DNA from: DAOUET01 sp034430155
GTDB lineage: Bacteria > Chloroflexota > Anaerolineae > Anaerolineales > UBA4823
Assembly: GCA_034430155.1 (NCBI GenBank)
Contig: DAOUET010000035.1
Coordinates: forward strand, 1 to 38,229
Direction: 5' to 3'
Length of the DNA: 38,229 nt
Positions 14,980 to 24,092 of this stretch are shown here, piece by piece. How positions within the stretch are numbered: the stretch's first letter is position 1; each line of letters begins with the position of its first letter. The notes under the pieces are model-generated. The model worked only from the letters and a program-made list of their open reading frames with translations, ran no database searches and was not told where the DNA came from. Made by a program: the position numbers and the translations under genes.

Positions 14980-16833
14980 TTACAATGCCCTGGCGAAGAA
15001 GTCTGCCAAATATTCAAACAGATTGGCCTGGTTCACCGGCTTGCTGATGCCATGCCCCTCATCATCGAAAACCAGCAGCTCGAAGGGGACCTCGTGGGCT
15101 TCCAATCGTTGGACGACCTGGTGCACGTTTTCCGGAGTAACGTTTGGGTCCTGGGCTCCCTGAACGATTAGCACTTTTCCGCGGATGTTCTCCACGAAGT
15201 TGATGGGCGAGCGTTGGAAATAGACCTCAGGCACCTGATCTGGGCGTCCGCCGATCATCTCCTCGCTGTATGGGCGCAGGTCTGGCCGGGTAGTTTCATA
15301 GTCAACCACCAAGTCGGTCATACCGCAAATAGGCGCAGCGGCGCTGATGGTTTCTGGAGGCAGGTGTGTGATCAAATACCAGGAGCTATAACCGCCATAG
15401 GATGTGCCGGTTACGCCAACTCGACCCGGCTCAGCCAGACCCACCCGGATGAGGGCTTGCGCTCCGGCTGCGATATCAGCCTGCTCGCGACCACCCCAGC
15501 CATCCTGCTTGATTGCCTCCCGGAACTTCAAACCAAAACCAGTGCTGCCACGGTAATTTACATCCAACACGTTAAATCCCTTTGAAACCAGATACTGGAT
15601 CTCAGGGTTGAATTTGTCCTCGGAATGGTGGGTCGGTCCGCCGTGAACGTAGATCACCGAGCGAGGCGGTTTCTTGCCAGAGATCCCCTTTGGACGGGCG
15701 CGGTAAAGCCATCCCTGGATTTCCAGGCCATCCACGGATTGCCAGCGGAAATCTTCGGCAGGTGTGAGCTGTTCGGGCTTTAGCTGCGTGCATTGCCAAA
15801 CCCGCGTGAGGGAGGTGAGTAGCGGTTGGGTATCGCCAGCTGGGAAGCGCACCAGATCGGTGGGCGAAGTAGCCGATGAGTAGAGGGCTACCCAGGCACC
15901 ATCGGCGGCCTTTCCCAAGGGGATAAGGTTACCCGGGATAGGTGCAAAGGCTTGCTCTTTTCTGCTATCCAGGTCAAGAAAACTACATACATGGCGTGCT
16001 GCCCGAATTTCGTCCACTACGATGGCCCCATCAGGCGATACCCAGGCACCTTCAATCATACGATTAGGATCGTCGACCAGCCAACGCATCTGCTCGCTTG
16101 GCCAATGATAAACCCCCAGGCTGATGTGCTCCTGCGGATCGCCATCCACCGATTCCGACAGCACCAGGATATTCTGCCCGTCCGGGAACCAGCGGGCGAA
16201 GGTTTTAACCTGATCGCCGAAATTCAGGATCTCTTTATCTTCTTTACCATCAATATCCACCAAATAGAACTGCCGTCCGGCCGGATGCCGGTCCTTGCGA
16301 TCGTATAACAAATGGGTACCAGGGAGGTTGAGGCTGACCTGCATGTAAATGGGTTTTGTCGGGCGGGCAATGGGAATCCTTTTTTTGTTGTGCAGGTCAT
16401 GCCGGTAGACCCAGGTCGGTTCGATCACTTCACCAGCCAGGAAATCGTAATTAGCCCCGTAAAATAAACAGCTTCCATCCGGATGAAGGTCACCACCTCG
16501 CAGGAAATAAGCTGGACGATCTTCTGTCAGCGGCTGCATCTGCCCTGGGCGATCAAGATCCACCCGGAAGAGACGGGCATGTTCATCTCCGTCGTGGTCC
16601 TCTTGAACGATCACCGCCTGGCTCTGTGGAGCCCAGCTAACCAACTCGGTGAATTCTGGGGTATGTGTCAGGGCTTTTGGCAGCGCTGAACCATCCGTGG
16701 GTACCACGAAAACATCCAGATTTTCGTGAATCCGGTACCACTCAAAAGCCACCCAACGCCCATCTGGTGATAACCGGGCGGTTACCACGCTAGGCAGGCT
16801 GAGCAAATGTTGGAGAAAGGCATCAGCGGGCAT
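14980..16833 (-). CDS. Prolyl oligopeptidase family (S9) serine peptidase
   Basis: A 617-residue peptidase with an N-terminal beta-propeller (residues about 1-350; SPDGRWVAFEW, HPDGSCLFYG and WFPDGQNILVLSE are blade motifs) and a C-terminal alpha/beta-hydrolase domain. The catalytic triad is Ser478 (GVTGTSYGGYSS), Asp562 (QGAQDPNVTPENV) and His594 (DDEGHGI). HGGP and NYRGSTGFG form the oxyanion region. No signal peptide is seen, so it is probably cytoplasmic and hydrolyses short peptides in the acylaminoacyl-peptidase manner. A GGAGG eleven bases upstream and a promoter 50-80 bases upstream fit the ATG at 16833. It is convergent with the NfeD gene and monocistronic. Confidence 0.93.
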   Translation of the reverse strand: MPADAFLQHLLSLPSVVTARLSPDGRWVAFEWYRIHENLDVFVVPTDGSALPKALTHTPEFTELVSWAPQSQAVIVQEDHDGDEHARLFRVDLDRPGQMQPLTEDRPAYFLRGGDLHPDGSCLFYGANYDFLAGEVIEPTWVYRHDLHNKKRIPIARPTKPIYMQVSLNLPGTHLLYDRKDRHPAGRQFYLVDIDGKEDKEILNFGDQVKTFARWFPDGQNILVLSESVDGDPQEHISLGVYHWPSEQMRWLVDDPNRMIEGAWVSPDGAIVVDEIRAARHVCSFLDLDSRKEQAFAPIPGNLIPLGKAADGAWVALYSSATSPTDLVRFPAGDTQPLLTSLTRVWQCTQLKPEQLTPAEDFRWQSVDGLEIQGWLYRARPKGISGKKPPRSVIYVHGGPTHHSEDKFNPEIQYLVSKGFNVLDVNYRGSTGFGLKFREAIKQDGWGGREQADIAAGAQALIRVGLAEPGRVGVTGTSYGGYSSWYLITHLPPETISAAAPICGMTDLVVDYETTRPDLRPYSEEMIGGRPDQVPEVYFQRSPINFVENIRGKVLIVQGAQDPNVTPENVHQVVQRLEAHEVPFELLVFDDEGHGISKPVNQANLFEYLADFFARAL

Positions 16834-16882
16834 AAGAATTTAAGCCTCCGTTTTGCAGTTGAAATTGATGGGATATGGTTCA

Positions 16883-16910
16883 ATTTTAACACGCCTTAAA
16901 AATCTGTCAT
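16883..16910 (-). promoter_or_regulatory. Sigma-70-type promoter of the S9 peptidase gene
   Basis: On the minus strand, ATGACA at 16910-16905 and TAAAAT at 16888-16883 are separated by 16 bases; each matches consensus at 5 of 6 positions. The start codon is about 45 bases downstream of the expected transcription start. The rest of the 340-base divergent gap to lipA shows only a weak plus-strand TAGAAT at 16995. Confidence 0.5.
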
Positions 16911-17173
16911 GAGGCGTTAAAGCAGCTTTTTCAAGGGGGCTGTTGAGGATCACCCCGTTAAGCACGGTATAAGGTTATGCATGTGATTATGCGGTAGAAT
17001 AGGATTGCCAGACCTCAAAATGTTGAAGGTCATGGCGTTATAGGTAGATAATTGATAATCAGGACTCAGGCAGATCAAGGATTTGTTTGGCTTATTTTGG
17101 GTAGTCCTGGTCTGTCCAAAGGACCCCTGAGAATTCTGACTGTTACACCAAATATTGTTGGATAAAGGAAAGC

Positions 17174-18121
17174 ATGGCAGTTACCCCAACCAGAGATCGT
17201 ATTGACCCTGAAAAAGTAAACACGACACCCTTGCGCCGACCCGATTGGATAAAAGTACGGGCACCCACGGGCGAAACCTACCAATGGCTGCAGGACCTAA
17301 TGCGGACCAAAGCCCTGCACACAGTCTGTGAAGAGGCTATGTGCCCAAATATGGGTGAGTGCTGGGGCGCTGGAACGGCGACTTTTTTGATGTTGGGCGA
17401 CGTGTGCACCCGTACCTGCGGTTTCTGTGACATTAAACACGGCCAGCCCTCCCCTTTAGATTGGTTGGAGCCAGAGCGCATCGCCCAAGCCGTCAAAGCT
17501 ATGAACTTAAAACACGCGGTGATCACCAGTGTCAACCGCGACGACCGTAAGGATGGCGGCGCTCCAATTTTCGCCATGGTCATCAATCGTATCAGGGAGA
17601 TTCACCCGGGCTGTTCTATCGAAGTGCTTATCCCTGACTTCAAAGGCAGCCTGGAAGCACTCAAGATTGTGATGGACGCCCGTCCCGAGATTCTCAATCA
17701 CAATGTCGAGACCGTGGTACGCCTGTTCAAAAAGGTGCAACCACAAGACCGCTATGATTGGGCCGCAGCTACCCTGACCAATGCAAAGAAACTCGATGCG
17801 GATGTGCTCACCAAATCGGGCATTATGGTGGGGTTGGGCGAGACCATCGATGAGATCAGGGCTGTGATGTGCGACCAGCGCAGTTGGGGCGTGGATATCT
17901 TGACGGTTGGTCAATATCTACAGCCCAGCAAACAGCACCTGCCGATTGAACGTTACTATACCTTGGAAGAGTTTGAAGAAATCAAATCATACGGTCTGGA
18001 GATCGGCTTCAAGTGGGTCGAGAGCAGCCCGCTGGTGCGCTCTTCGTACCACGCAGCCGATCAGGTGCGTGCCCTGAGCGTAGTACACCGTCAGCTATAC
18101 GGCGAACCCCAACATCCCTGA
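17174..18121 (+). CDS. lipA: Lipoyl synthase
   Basis: A 315-residue radical-SAM enzyme that inserts two sulfur atoms into protein-bound octanoyl groups to make lipoyl cofactors for pyruvate dehydrogenase, 2-oxoacid dehydrogenases and the glycine cleavage system. The auxiliary cluster motif is C52-x4-C57-x5-C63 (TVCEEAMCPNMGECW). The radical-SAM cluster is C78-x3-C82-x2-C85 (DVCTRTCGFCDI). The C-terminal RSSYHA (residues 289-294) holds the serine that ligates the auxiliary cluster. All key residues are present and the length is usual. AAAGGAAAGC just before the ATG supports the start. No lipB or lplA gene is adjacent. Confidence 0.97.
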   Translation: MAVTPTRDRIDPEKVNTTPLRRPDWIKVRAPTGETYQWLQDLMRTKALHTVCEEAMCPNMGECWGAGTATFLMLGDVCTRTCGFCDIKHGQPSPLDWLEPERIAQAVKAMNLKHAVITSVNRDDRKDGGAPIFAMVINRIREIHPGCSIEVLIPDFKGSLEALKIVMDARPEILNHNVETVVRLFKKVQPQDRYDWAAATLTNAKKLDADVLTKSGIMVGLGETIDEIRAVMCDQRSWGVDILTVGQYLQPSKQHLPIERYYTLEEFEEIKSYGLEIGFKWVESSPLVRSSYHAADQVRALSVVHRQLYGEPQHP

Positions 18122-18199
18122 TCTGAACAGCTGAACCTGGCTTACCCATTCGGGGGGGCATGAACCTTACAGGTAACCGGGCAGCAGGATACCTTGGCA

Positions 18200-19255
18200 T
18201 TACTTCCCTTTTAGAACATCGACCAGCTCGACATAGGCGGGCTTGGGTTTGTAAAATTCGTCAAAGATTAAAGGCGAGTCAGACGTCCCCATATCACGTG
18301 GTATCCAGGACTGACGGTCGCTTACTCCCCAGACTACAAAAGCCCCACAATTCTCAGCCTGCAGGCATACAGCCAACGTGTCTCCGTAAATCTGCGCTTG
18401 TCTAGCCAACTTCTCAGAGCTGCTTTCCGGCCCGATGCGCACGTCCATCTCGGTGATGTCTACTTGCAAGCCCAGTTCGGCCAGTCTGTTCATATTCGCC
18501 GCCACCTGGTCAGGGGGCGGTGAAGCGCTTAATCCCACATGCATTTGCATACCGATGCCATGGATCGGTACTCCATCACGCAACAGATCGATAGCCATTT
18601 GATAGATGGCGTCTGATTTCTCGTTCAGACCTTCCCCGCCATGGTCGTTATAAAAAAGCTTTGCTGCAGGGTCGGCTTGGTGAGCCCATTCAAAGGCCAG
18701 CGAGATATACTGCGATCCAATCCCCCGGGACCAAATGGTATCTCTTAAATTACCCTCTTCGTCAAAAGCCTCATTGACCACATCCCAGGCGATCACCTGT
18801 CCCCTAAAGTGGGCAACCACCGTATGGATGTGATCGCGCAGGATTTCGATCAATTGGTCCCTCGAATAATTCCCTGAGGTCAGCCATTTAGGTAATTGAG
18901 AATCCCAAACCAGGGTATGGCCGCGTACGAGCATATCGTGGGCACTCGCAAAGGCTACCAAATAGTCCGCTTCTCTAAAATCATAAGTCTCTGGCTTGGG
19001 GTGCAATGAGGCAAATTTCATGCCGTCTTCGGGCGTCAACTGGTTAAACTCTTTCGCAAGCACATCTGCGTAGGTGGGATCACCTTGAAAAAACCTCTCC
19101 GCTGCAGCCGCACCGATCAGGATGCCCTTATTTTTCGCCAGGGAACGCAATCTTATTTCGGACACTAGGGTTGGCGCTCCATGCAGAAATCGCGGGAATG
19201 GTGAACAAGCCGCTAAGAGCACAAGAAACCCTGATAAGAAAGAAGCTACTTTCAC
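18200..19255 (-). CDS. GH10 endo-1,4-beta-xylanase, lipoprotein
   Basis: A 351-residue secreted glycoside hydrolase family 10 enzyme that cleaves xylan. From a GTG at 19255 the first 17 residues form a lipoprotein signal (VKVASFLSGFLVLLAAC). The catalytic acid/base is Glu162 (AWDVVNEAFDEEG) and the nucleophile Glu269 (LQVDITEMDVR). The substrate-site markers GHTLVWDSQLPKW and WGVSDRQSWIP are in place, so the enzyme should be active. The odd point is the 5' side: no ribosome binding site is visible, and the sequence directly upstream is the broken nuoN gene, so the native promoter and leader may have been lost in a deletion. The frame stays open to 19330 but the extra residues are nuoN-derived. 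Confidence 0.9.
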   Translation of the reverse strand: MKVASFLSGFLVLLAACSPFPRFLHGAPTLVSEIRLRSLAKNKGILIGAAAAERFFQGDPTYADVLAKEFNQLTPEDGMKFASLHPKPETYDFREADYLVAFASAHDMLVRGHTLVWDSQLPKWLTSGNYSRDQLIEILRDHIHTVVAHFRGQVIAWDVVNEAFDEEGNLRDTIWSRGIGSQYISLAFEWAHQADPAAKLFYNDHGGEGLNEKSDAIYQMAIDLLRDGVPIHGIGMQMHVGLSASPPPDQVAANMNRLAELGLQVDITEMDVRIGPESSSEKLARQAQIYGDTLAVCLQAENCGAFVVWGVSDRQSWIPRDMGTSDSPLIFDEFYKPKPAYVELVDVLKGK

Positions 19256-19264
19256 TGATACTGG

Positions 19265-19822
19265 ATAGTGTGGTTGTGCCGGTTGCCCCAAAAACCAGGG
19301 CGACACCCTAAACCAGGAACCCACCAGCAAATGCTCCCAGCAAGAAATATTTCAGGTAGGCCTCTTCTGATTGAGACTCCGGAAGGGTGAAACCAGCCAG
19401 AACATAGAGGGGAATAGATAACAGTTCCAAGGTGAGAAAGACGACAATCAGGTCTGCTGCCATGACCATCATGATCATGCCGTTGATTGAAAAGAGCAAT
19501 AGTAGGTAGTATTCGCCGCACTCGATACCCCGCTGGTTGAGATAATCATATACCAGGGCGACACCCACAAGACCGCTACTCAGGAACACCAAGGTCAGGA
19601 AGATGGCGAAGCCATCTACCACTACCATGCCGTTGAAGGCCAAATGTTCCCCCATCGATCCAGGCCTAAGAGAAGCATTGGGCTATAACCAGACCAAAAG
19701 CAGCCAGCAAGGCGGTGAGGCCCTTGGTTTCTCTGGGTATGAACAAATCCGCCAACAGGAGTCCACCAGCCCATACGACCAGCATGTTCACTGGCGTTGT
19801 AACGATTAGGTTGGCAGTTCAT
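19265..19822 (-). pseudogene. nuoN: NADH-quinone oxidoreductase subunit N, frameshifted and 3'-truncated
   Basis: NuoN-like peptide is spread over several frames. After ATG at 19822 a frame change is needed to read ANLIVTTPVNMLVVWAGGLL, then LADLFIPRETKGLTALLAAF. Two further shifts near 19660-19690 lead to the frame EHLAFNGMVVVDGF..., which covers 19308-19655 and holds the conserved block ELLSIPLYVLAGF and EEAYLKYFLLGAFAGGFLV. A TAG follows where related proteins have Tyr, and the same frame continues GVALVFGATGTTTL before homology ends at the xylanase gene. About two thirds of the subunit, including most proton-channel helices, is gone. Neighbouring nuoM and nuoL have no such damage, which argues against general sequencing error. 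Confidence 0.8.
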
Positions 19823-19964
19823 TCTTTTAAGCTTATACGATCTCCTGACCAACAAAGTTCACGGTGTAATTCAAGAGGGATTCGTCACGCAGCTGGTTTG
19901 ACGATAGTGTAAGCAGGCACTATGCCAAGAATTCGATAATAGCTTGTGACTCATGAGCTTGCGG

Positions 19965-21464
19965 TTAAGGAATTCCCGCAGCCGCGTGCAGGGTGGTCAC
20001 GAGCTTTTCTACAGAAGGCGCCATCAGGTGGAAGAACGGCGCGGGGTACAACCCGATCCACAGGATTACTACCAGGAGTGGAACAACCGAGAGAATCTCA
20101 CGCCAATTGAGATCTTTCAGGGTGCGGTTTTCCTCATTTGTGATTGGACCGAGGAAGACCTTCTGGAACATCTGTAGCAGGTAGACTGCCGCCAGAATTA
20201 CGCCCAGGGCAGCCACGCTGGCGTACCAATAAGAACCCAGGATTTTCGAGTCAAAAGCGCCCAGAAGGATGGTGAACTCTCCAACAAAACCGTTCAAACC
20301 CGGCAAAGCCATCGAGGAAAGCGTCACTATCAAAGTCATAGCGCCGTAGACCGGCATGATTGCCCACAAACCGCCAAAAGCGCTCATCAGCCGGGTATGA
20401 CGGCGCTCGTAAATCATACCTACCAGGAGGAACAAACCTCCCGTGCTAATACCGTGGTTGACCATCTGGATAATCGAGCCCTCTACCCCGTGGATATTCA
20501 GGGCAAACAAACCCAGGACAACGAAACCCATATGGCTGATCGATGAGTAAGCGACCAGCTTCTTCAAGTCAGATTGTGCAAAGGATACAATGGCACCATA
20601 GATGATACCGATAATCGCGATAATGGCGAACCATGGAGCCAGCCGAACTGAAGCGTGAGGGAAGAGCGAGAGATTAAACCGCAAGAAACCGTAGGCGCCC
20701 ATCTTTAGCAGCACGCCTGCTAGGATAACAGAGCCGGCAGTCGGAGCTTCTACATGGGCATCTGGCAACCAGGAATGGAAGGGCCACATGGGCACTTTGA
20801 TGGCGAAAGCGATGGCAAAAGCCAGGAAAAGCCAGATTTGGATATTCTGGGGGATTTGGGTTCCCGCCATTAGGGTTGTCAGGGAGAAAGTCCGGCTTGT
20901 GATTCCCAACCACAAGATCGCCAACAGCATTAATATCGAGCCTGCCATCGTGTATAGGAAGAACTTGATAGCGGCGTAAATGCGGCGGGTACCTCCCCAT
21001 ACACCGATCAAGAAATACATCGGCACCAGACTGAATTCCCAGAAGAGATAGAACAGAAACAGGTCGAGTGACAAGAATACCCCCAGCATGCCCACTTCCA
21101 ACAACAGGAAGAAAATCATGTAATTCTTGACGCCCTCCTGTATAGCGTCCCAACTAGAGAGAATTGCAATCGGTGTCAGCAATGCTGTCAAGAGCACCAG
21201 CAGCAGGCTCAGCCCGTCCACGCCGACTTGGTAAGAGATTTGGAAATCCGCCACATCGATCCAGGGCACGTTTTCCAATAGTTGAAGATCTGCCTGGCTG
21301 GCATCAAATCGAACCAGCACTAGCAGAGAAATGCCAAAAGTGACCAGAGAGGTCAAAAATGCAACCCAGCGAACCGCGTTCTTTTGCTCGGGATTTATAA
21401 ACAGGATGATTAAGACCCCTATCATAGGGAAGAAAATGAGCAGAGAAAGTAACCAAGCGTTCAT
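19965..21464 (-). CDS. nuoM: NADH-quinone oxidoreductase subunit M
   Basis: A 499-residue integral membrane subunit of respiratory complex I, one of the three antiporter-like proton pumps. About 14 helices are visible. The family signatures are LLLEVGMLGVFLSLDLFLFY with its membrane glutamate, and KVPMWPFHSWLPDAHVEAPTAGS around residue 225, with the channel lysines and the broken helix. GSIIQMVNHGISTGGLFLLV and GLNGFVGEFTILLGAF are also standard. Length is normal and the frame is intact. It lies 80 bases after nuoL and 140 bases before the nuoN remnant, in the usual L-M-N order. Confidence 0.96.
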   Translation of the reverse strand: MNAWLLSLLIFFPMIGVLIILFINPEQKNAVRWVAFLTSLVTFGISLLVLVRFDASQADLQLLENVPWIDVADFQISYQVGVDGLSLLLVLLTALLTPIAILSSWDAIQEGVKNYMIFFLLLEVGMLGVFLSLDLFLFYLFWEFSLVPMYFLIGVWGGTRRIYAAIKFFLYTMAGSILMLLAILWLGITSRTFSLTTLMAGTQIPQNIQIWLFLAFAIAFAIKVPMWPFHSWLPDAHVEAPTAGSVILAGVLLKMGAYGFLRFNLSLFPHASVRLAPWFAIIAIIGIIYGAIVSFAQSDLKKLVAYSSISHMGFVVLGLFALNIHGVEGSIIQMVNHGISTGGLFLLVGMIYERRHTRLMSAFGGLWAIMPVYGAMTLIVTLSSMALPGLNGFVGEFTILLGAFDSKILGSYWYASVAALGVILAAVYLLQMFQKVFLGPITNEENRTLKDLNWREILSVVPLLVVILWIGLYPAPFFHLMAPSVEKLVTTLHAAAGIP

Positions 21465-21544
21465 ATCAAGTCCTCTTTGAAATAATTAATAATCGATTCC
21501 CTTCAGAGTAAACTAAAGGTAGCCGATAAACAAGCTCAATTGAC

Positions 21545-23674
21545 TCACCTACGTATGAGCAAGTAACCCACGATGATTACAACACCCAGAAACATCGAAA
21601 GGGCGTAATTGCGAACATAACCGGTTTGGATGCGGCGCAACTTTGAAGCAACCCACCTGGTGGCTTCGGCGAGACCGTTGAAGGTGGCATCAATGACCTC
21701 CAAATCCACGATCAGAGCCAGGAAATCAGATATAGCTCTGAATCCCCCCACCAGCGCCACTTCATGAACCCAGTATTCCCAAAACTCCTTTTCGTCGGCT
21801 TCTTCTTCGCCTGTGATCATCAACCTGGCCAGGGATTTATATGGATTTAAGATGAGGGCTGAATAGAACTCATCGACCCACCACTTATGCTCAAGTGCCG
21901 TGAAAACTGGTCCAATGATCTGACGCAAGGGGTCGTCGACTCGTCTGGCAGGGGGCAACTTCAGCATTGCTTGATAACGCTTCGAGTAAAGCAGCCAGGA
22001 GATGAATATCGCCAGTAAGGCCAGAAAAGCGGAGAAACCAGCCAGAAGCAAGTTGAATTCACTCGGGTGGATGCTTGCAATGGTGTGTTCCAACCATGTA
22101 GATAAACTATGCACGCCGGGAAAATTCAAAGCCCCACCTAACAGCGATAAGGTTGCCAAAACAGCTAAAGGAATGGTCATAAGCGGGGCGCTCTCCCTGG
22201 CTGCCGTGGCTGCGCCTGTGCGAGGGTCACCAAAGAAGACCATCAACACCTGGCGACCCATATAGAAAGCGGTCAGAAAAGCTGTAATGGCAAGCAACCA
22301 GTAAACCGCAGTATTTATGGAGAACGCATCGCCCAAAATTTCATCCTTGGACCAGAATCCAGCTAGGGGCGGAACGCCACCCAAAGCCAGCGCGCCGATC
22401 AGATACACCCAGAAAGTAAGTTTCATGCGGTTGCGCAAGCCGCCCATATTTCGCATATCTTGTGGATCCAGATGCTCGCTGCTTTGCCTGAAAGATTTCC
22501 TTATCTGGGGGTCGTGTTCGGCTTGATGGTGGCCATGCTCCATACCTTGGATGACGGAACCAGCAGAGAGGAACAGGAGCGCTTTAAAGAAGGAGTGCGT
22601 TATCAGATGAAACATACCGGCTGCAAAAGCGCCCATACCCACAGCTGCAACCATATATCCCAGCTGGCTGATTGTGGAATAAGCCAGCACTTTCTTGATG
22701 TCGAACTGCCCTACGGCGATGGTAGCAGCAAAGAAAGCTGTGATGCCGCCCACCAAGGCCACCGCATTTTGAGCTTGGGGTACCAAGCTGTAAAGCACAT
22801 GCGACCGGGCGACTAGATAAACACCGGCCGTTACCATGGTAGCGGCATGGATCAAGGCAGAGACCGGTGTCGGGCCAGCCATAGCGTCCGGCAGCCACAC
22901 GAAGAGGGGCAGTTGGGCAGATTTACCGGTCACCCCTAAAAGCATAAACAAGGTGATGGCGAGGATGATAGCCGGCATGGTTTGTGCTATTTGGGGGGCT
23001 TTTGCGAATACATCGTTAAACGTGAAAGTGCCAAAAGCCGTGTAGATCAAGAAAGCTGCGATTAAAAAGCCAAAGTCGCCTATACGATTGGTGACAAAAG
23101 CTTTTTTAGCGGCGATGGCATTGCCGAGTCCTCCTGCTCCCTTTTCATACCAGAAGCCGATTAACAAATAAGAACACAGTCCAACTCCTTCCCAACCGAC
23201 GAACAACATCAGGTAGCTGTCACTGCTCACCAAGATCATCATCATGGCGATAAACAGGTTCATGAAGACAAAGAACCGGCGATATCGCCCAAGGTCTTCA
23301 TTAAAACGCACGTCGTTGTGCATATAACCGATGGAATAGATGTGGATCAAGGTGCCCACTCCGGAAACCACCAACATCATGGTCACCGAGAGGGTATCCA
23401 CCTGGAAAGCCCAGCGCAAATGAACTTGTCCAGACGTAATCCAATCCAGCAAAGGGACAATATCCCCTTCGGGGTGACCGAGCAGGGAGATCGCCAGAAG
23501 TACAGAAACCACAAACGAAAGGCCAGAGGCCAGGCTGGCTATCCAACCGATGGTTAATTCTCCCATACGGCCGCCAAAACTAATATTTATCAGCATCCCA
23601 ATGACCGGGAAAAACACGATGAAGGGCACTAAGTTGAAAAATCCCCCGGTGGCAGCAACTTCACTTAGGAACAT
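21545..23674 (-). CDS. nuoL: NADH-quinone oxidoreductase subunit L
   Basis: A 709-residue membrane subunit at the distal end of complex I, with an antiporter-like core and a long lateral helix. Core signatures: GWEGVGLCSYLLIGFWYEK, KSAQLPLFVWLPDAMAGPTPVSALIHAATMVTAGVYLVARSH (around residue 275), AYSTISQLGYMVAAVG and HLITHSFFKALLFLSAGSVI. The C-terminal half includes HKWWVDEFYSALI and a final membrane anchor. The frame is complete. The ATG at 23674 has GGAG upstream and is 18 bases from the nuoK stop, so the two were cotranslated in the ancestral operon. Confidence 0.96.
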   Translation of the reverse strand: MFLSEVAATGGFFNLVPFIVFFPVIGMLINISFGGRMGELTIGWIASLASGLSFVVSVLLAISLLGHPEGDIVPLLDWITSGQVHLRWAFQVDTLSVTMMLVVSGVGTLIHIYSIGYMHNDVRFNEDLGRYRRFFVFMNLFIAMMMILVSSDSYLMLFVGWEGVGLCSYLLIGFWYEKGAGGLGNAIAAKKAFVTNRIGDFGFLIAAFLIYTAFGTFTFNDVFAKAPQIAQTMPAIILAITLFMLLGVTGKSAQLPLFVWLPDAMAGPTPVSALIHAATMVTAGVYLVARSHVLYSLVPQAQNAVALVGGITAFFAATIAVGQFDIKKVLAYSTISQLGYMVAAVGMGAFAAGMFHLITHSFFKALLFLSAGSVIQGMEHGHHQAEHDPQIRKSFRQSSEHLDPQDMRNMGGLRNRMKLTFWVYLIGALALGGVPPLAGFWSKDEILGDAFSINTAVYWLLAITAFLTAFYMGRQVLMVFFGDPRTGAATAARESAPLMTIPLAVLATLSLLGGALNFPGVHSLSTWLEHTIASIHPSEFNLLLAGFSAFLALLAIFISWLLYSKRYQAMLKLPPARRVDDPLRQIIGPVFTALEHKWWVDEFYSALILNPYKSLARLMITGEEEADEKEFWEYWVHEVALVGGFRAISDFLALIVDLEVIDATFNGLAEATRWVASKLRRIQTGYVRNYALSMFLGVVIIVGYLLIRR

Positions 23675-23692
23675 TTTTAATTCTCCGGAGTT

Positions 23693-23903
23693 TCAGGCAT
23701 AACTGAAACCGATATCCTGACCATTTAAACTGCTGATCTCATCCACATCTATACTTTGTTTGTTTCGGTATATTGCCACAATCAAAGCCAATCCATCCGC
23801 CATATCAGCGGTTGCGACTGCCATCACGAACAAGACGAAGCTCTGACCGTTTAATGACGCCTGAGGTTGGGCAAAAGTTACAAAGGCCAGATTGATGAGG
23901 GCT
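23693..23903 (-). pseudogene. nuoK: 3' part of NADH-quinone oxidoreductase subunit K
   Basis: The frame from about 23903 reads ALINLAFVTFAQPQASLNGQ, then SFVLFVMAVATADMADGLAL and IVAIYRNKQSIDVDEISSLN up to the TGA at 23693-23695. This is the last two thirds of NuoK: helix 2 end, helix 3 and the YRN...LxG tail. The membrane glutamate normally found in this helix is replaced by Asp (ATADMADG). The first about 35 codons, including the start and helix 1, are missing. They are replaced by the 5' end of nuoB in another frame, so no NuoK can be made unless a frameshift occurs. Confidence 0.85.
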
Positions 23904-24092
23904 TGCGCGCATCAGCTCCATGCCAAAGCGGCTCATATCGTAATTCGATGCCTGGGCGGCCATCATCTCAATCGCACAGCAAGCCAGCCCAAAAAGCATG
24001 GGCCACATGGCATTGGGGCGCACCCAGTTTACGGCTTGCTCCAGGCACATGGTCACGATACCGCGATTAGCTGCTTTTTGTTCTGCTCCCAA
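23805..24092 (-). pseudogene. nuoB: 5' part of NADH-quinone oxidoreductase subunit B fused out of frame to nuoK
   Basis: From a TTG at 24092 overlapping the end of nuoA, the frame reads GAEQKAANRGIVTM, then WPMLFGLACCAIEMMAAQAS, NYDMSRFGMELMRASP. These are the first about 63 residues of NuoB, with the Cys-Cys pair that binds cluster N2. After RASP the DNA switches to nuoK (junction about 23899-23903), and the nuoB frame runs on through nuoK in the wrong frame to a TGA at 23805. The other two N2 ligands and the quinone-site part are gone, so the product cannot bind the cluster. Confidence 0.85.
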
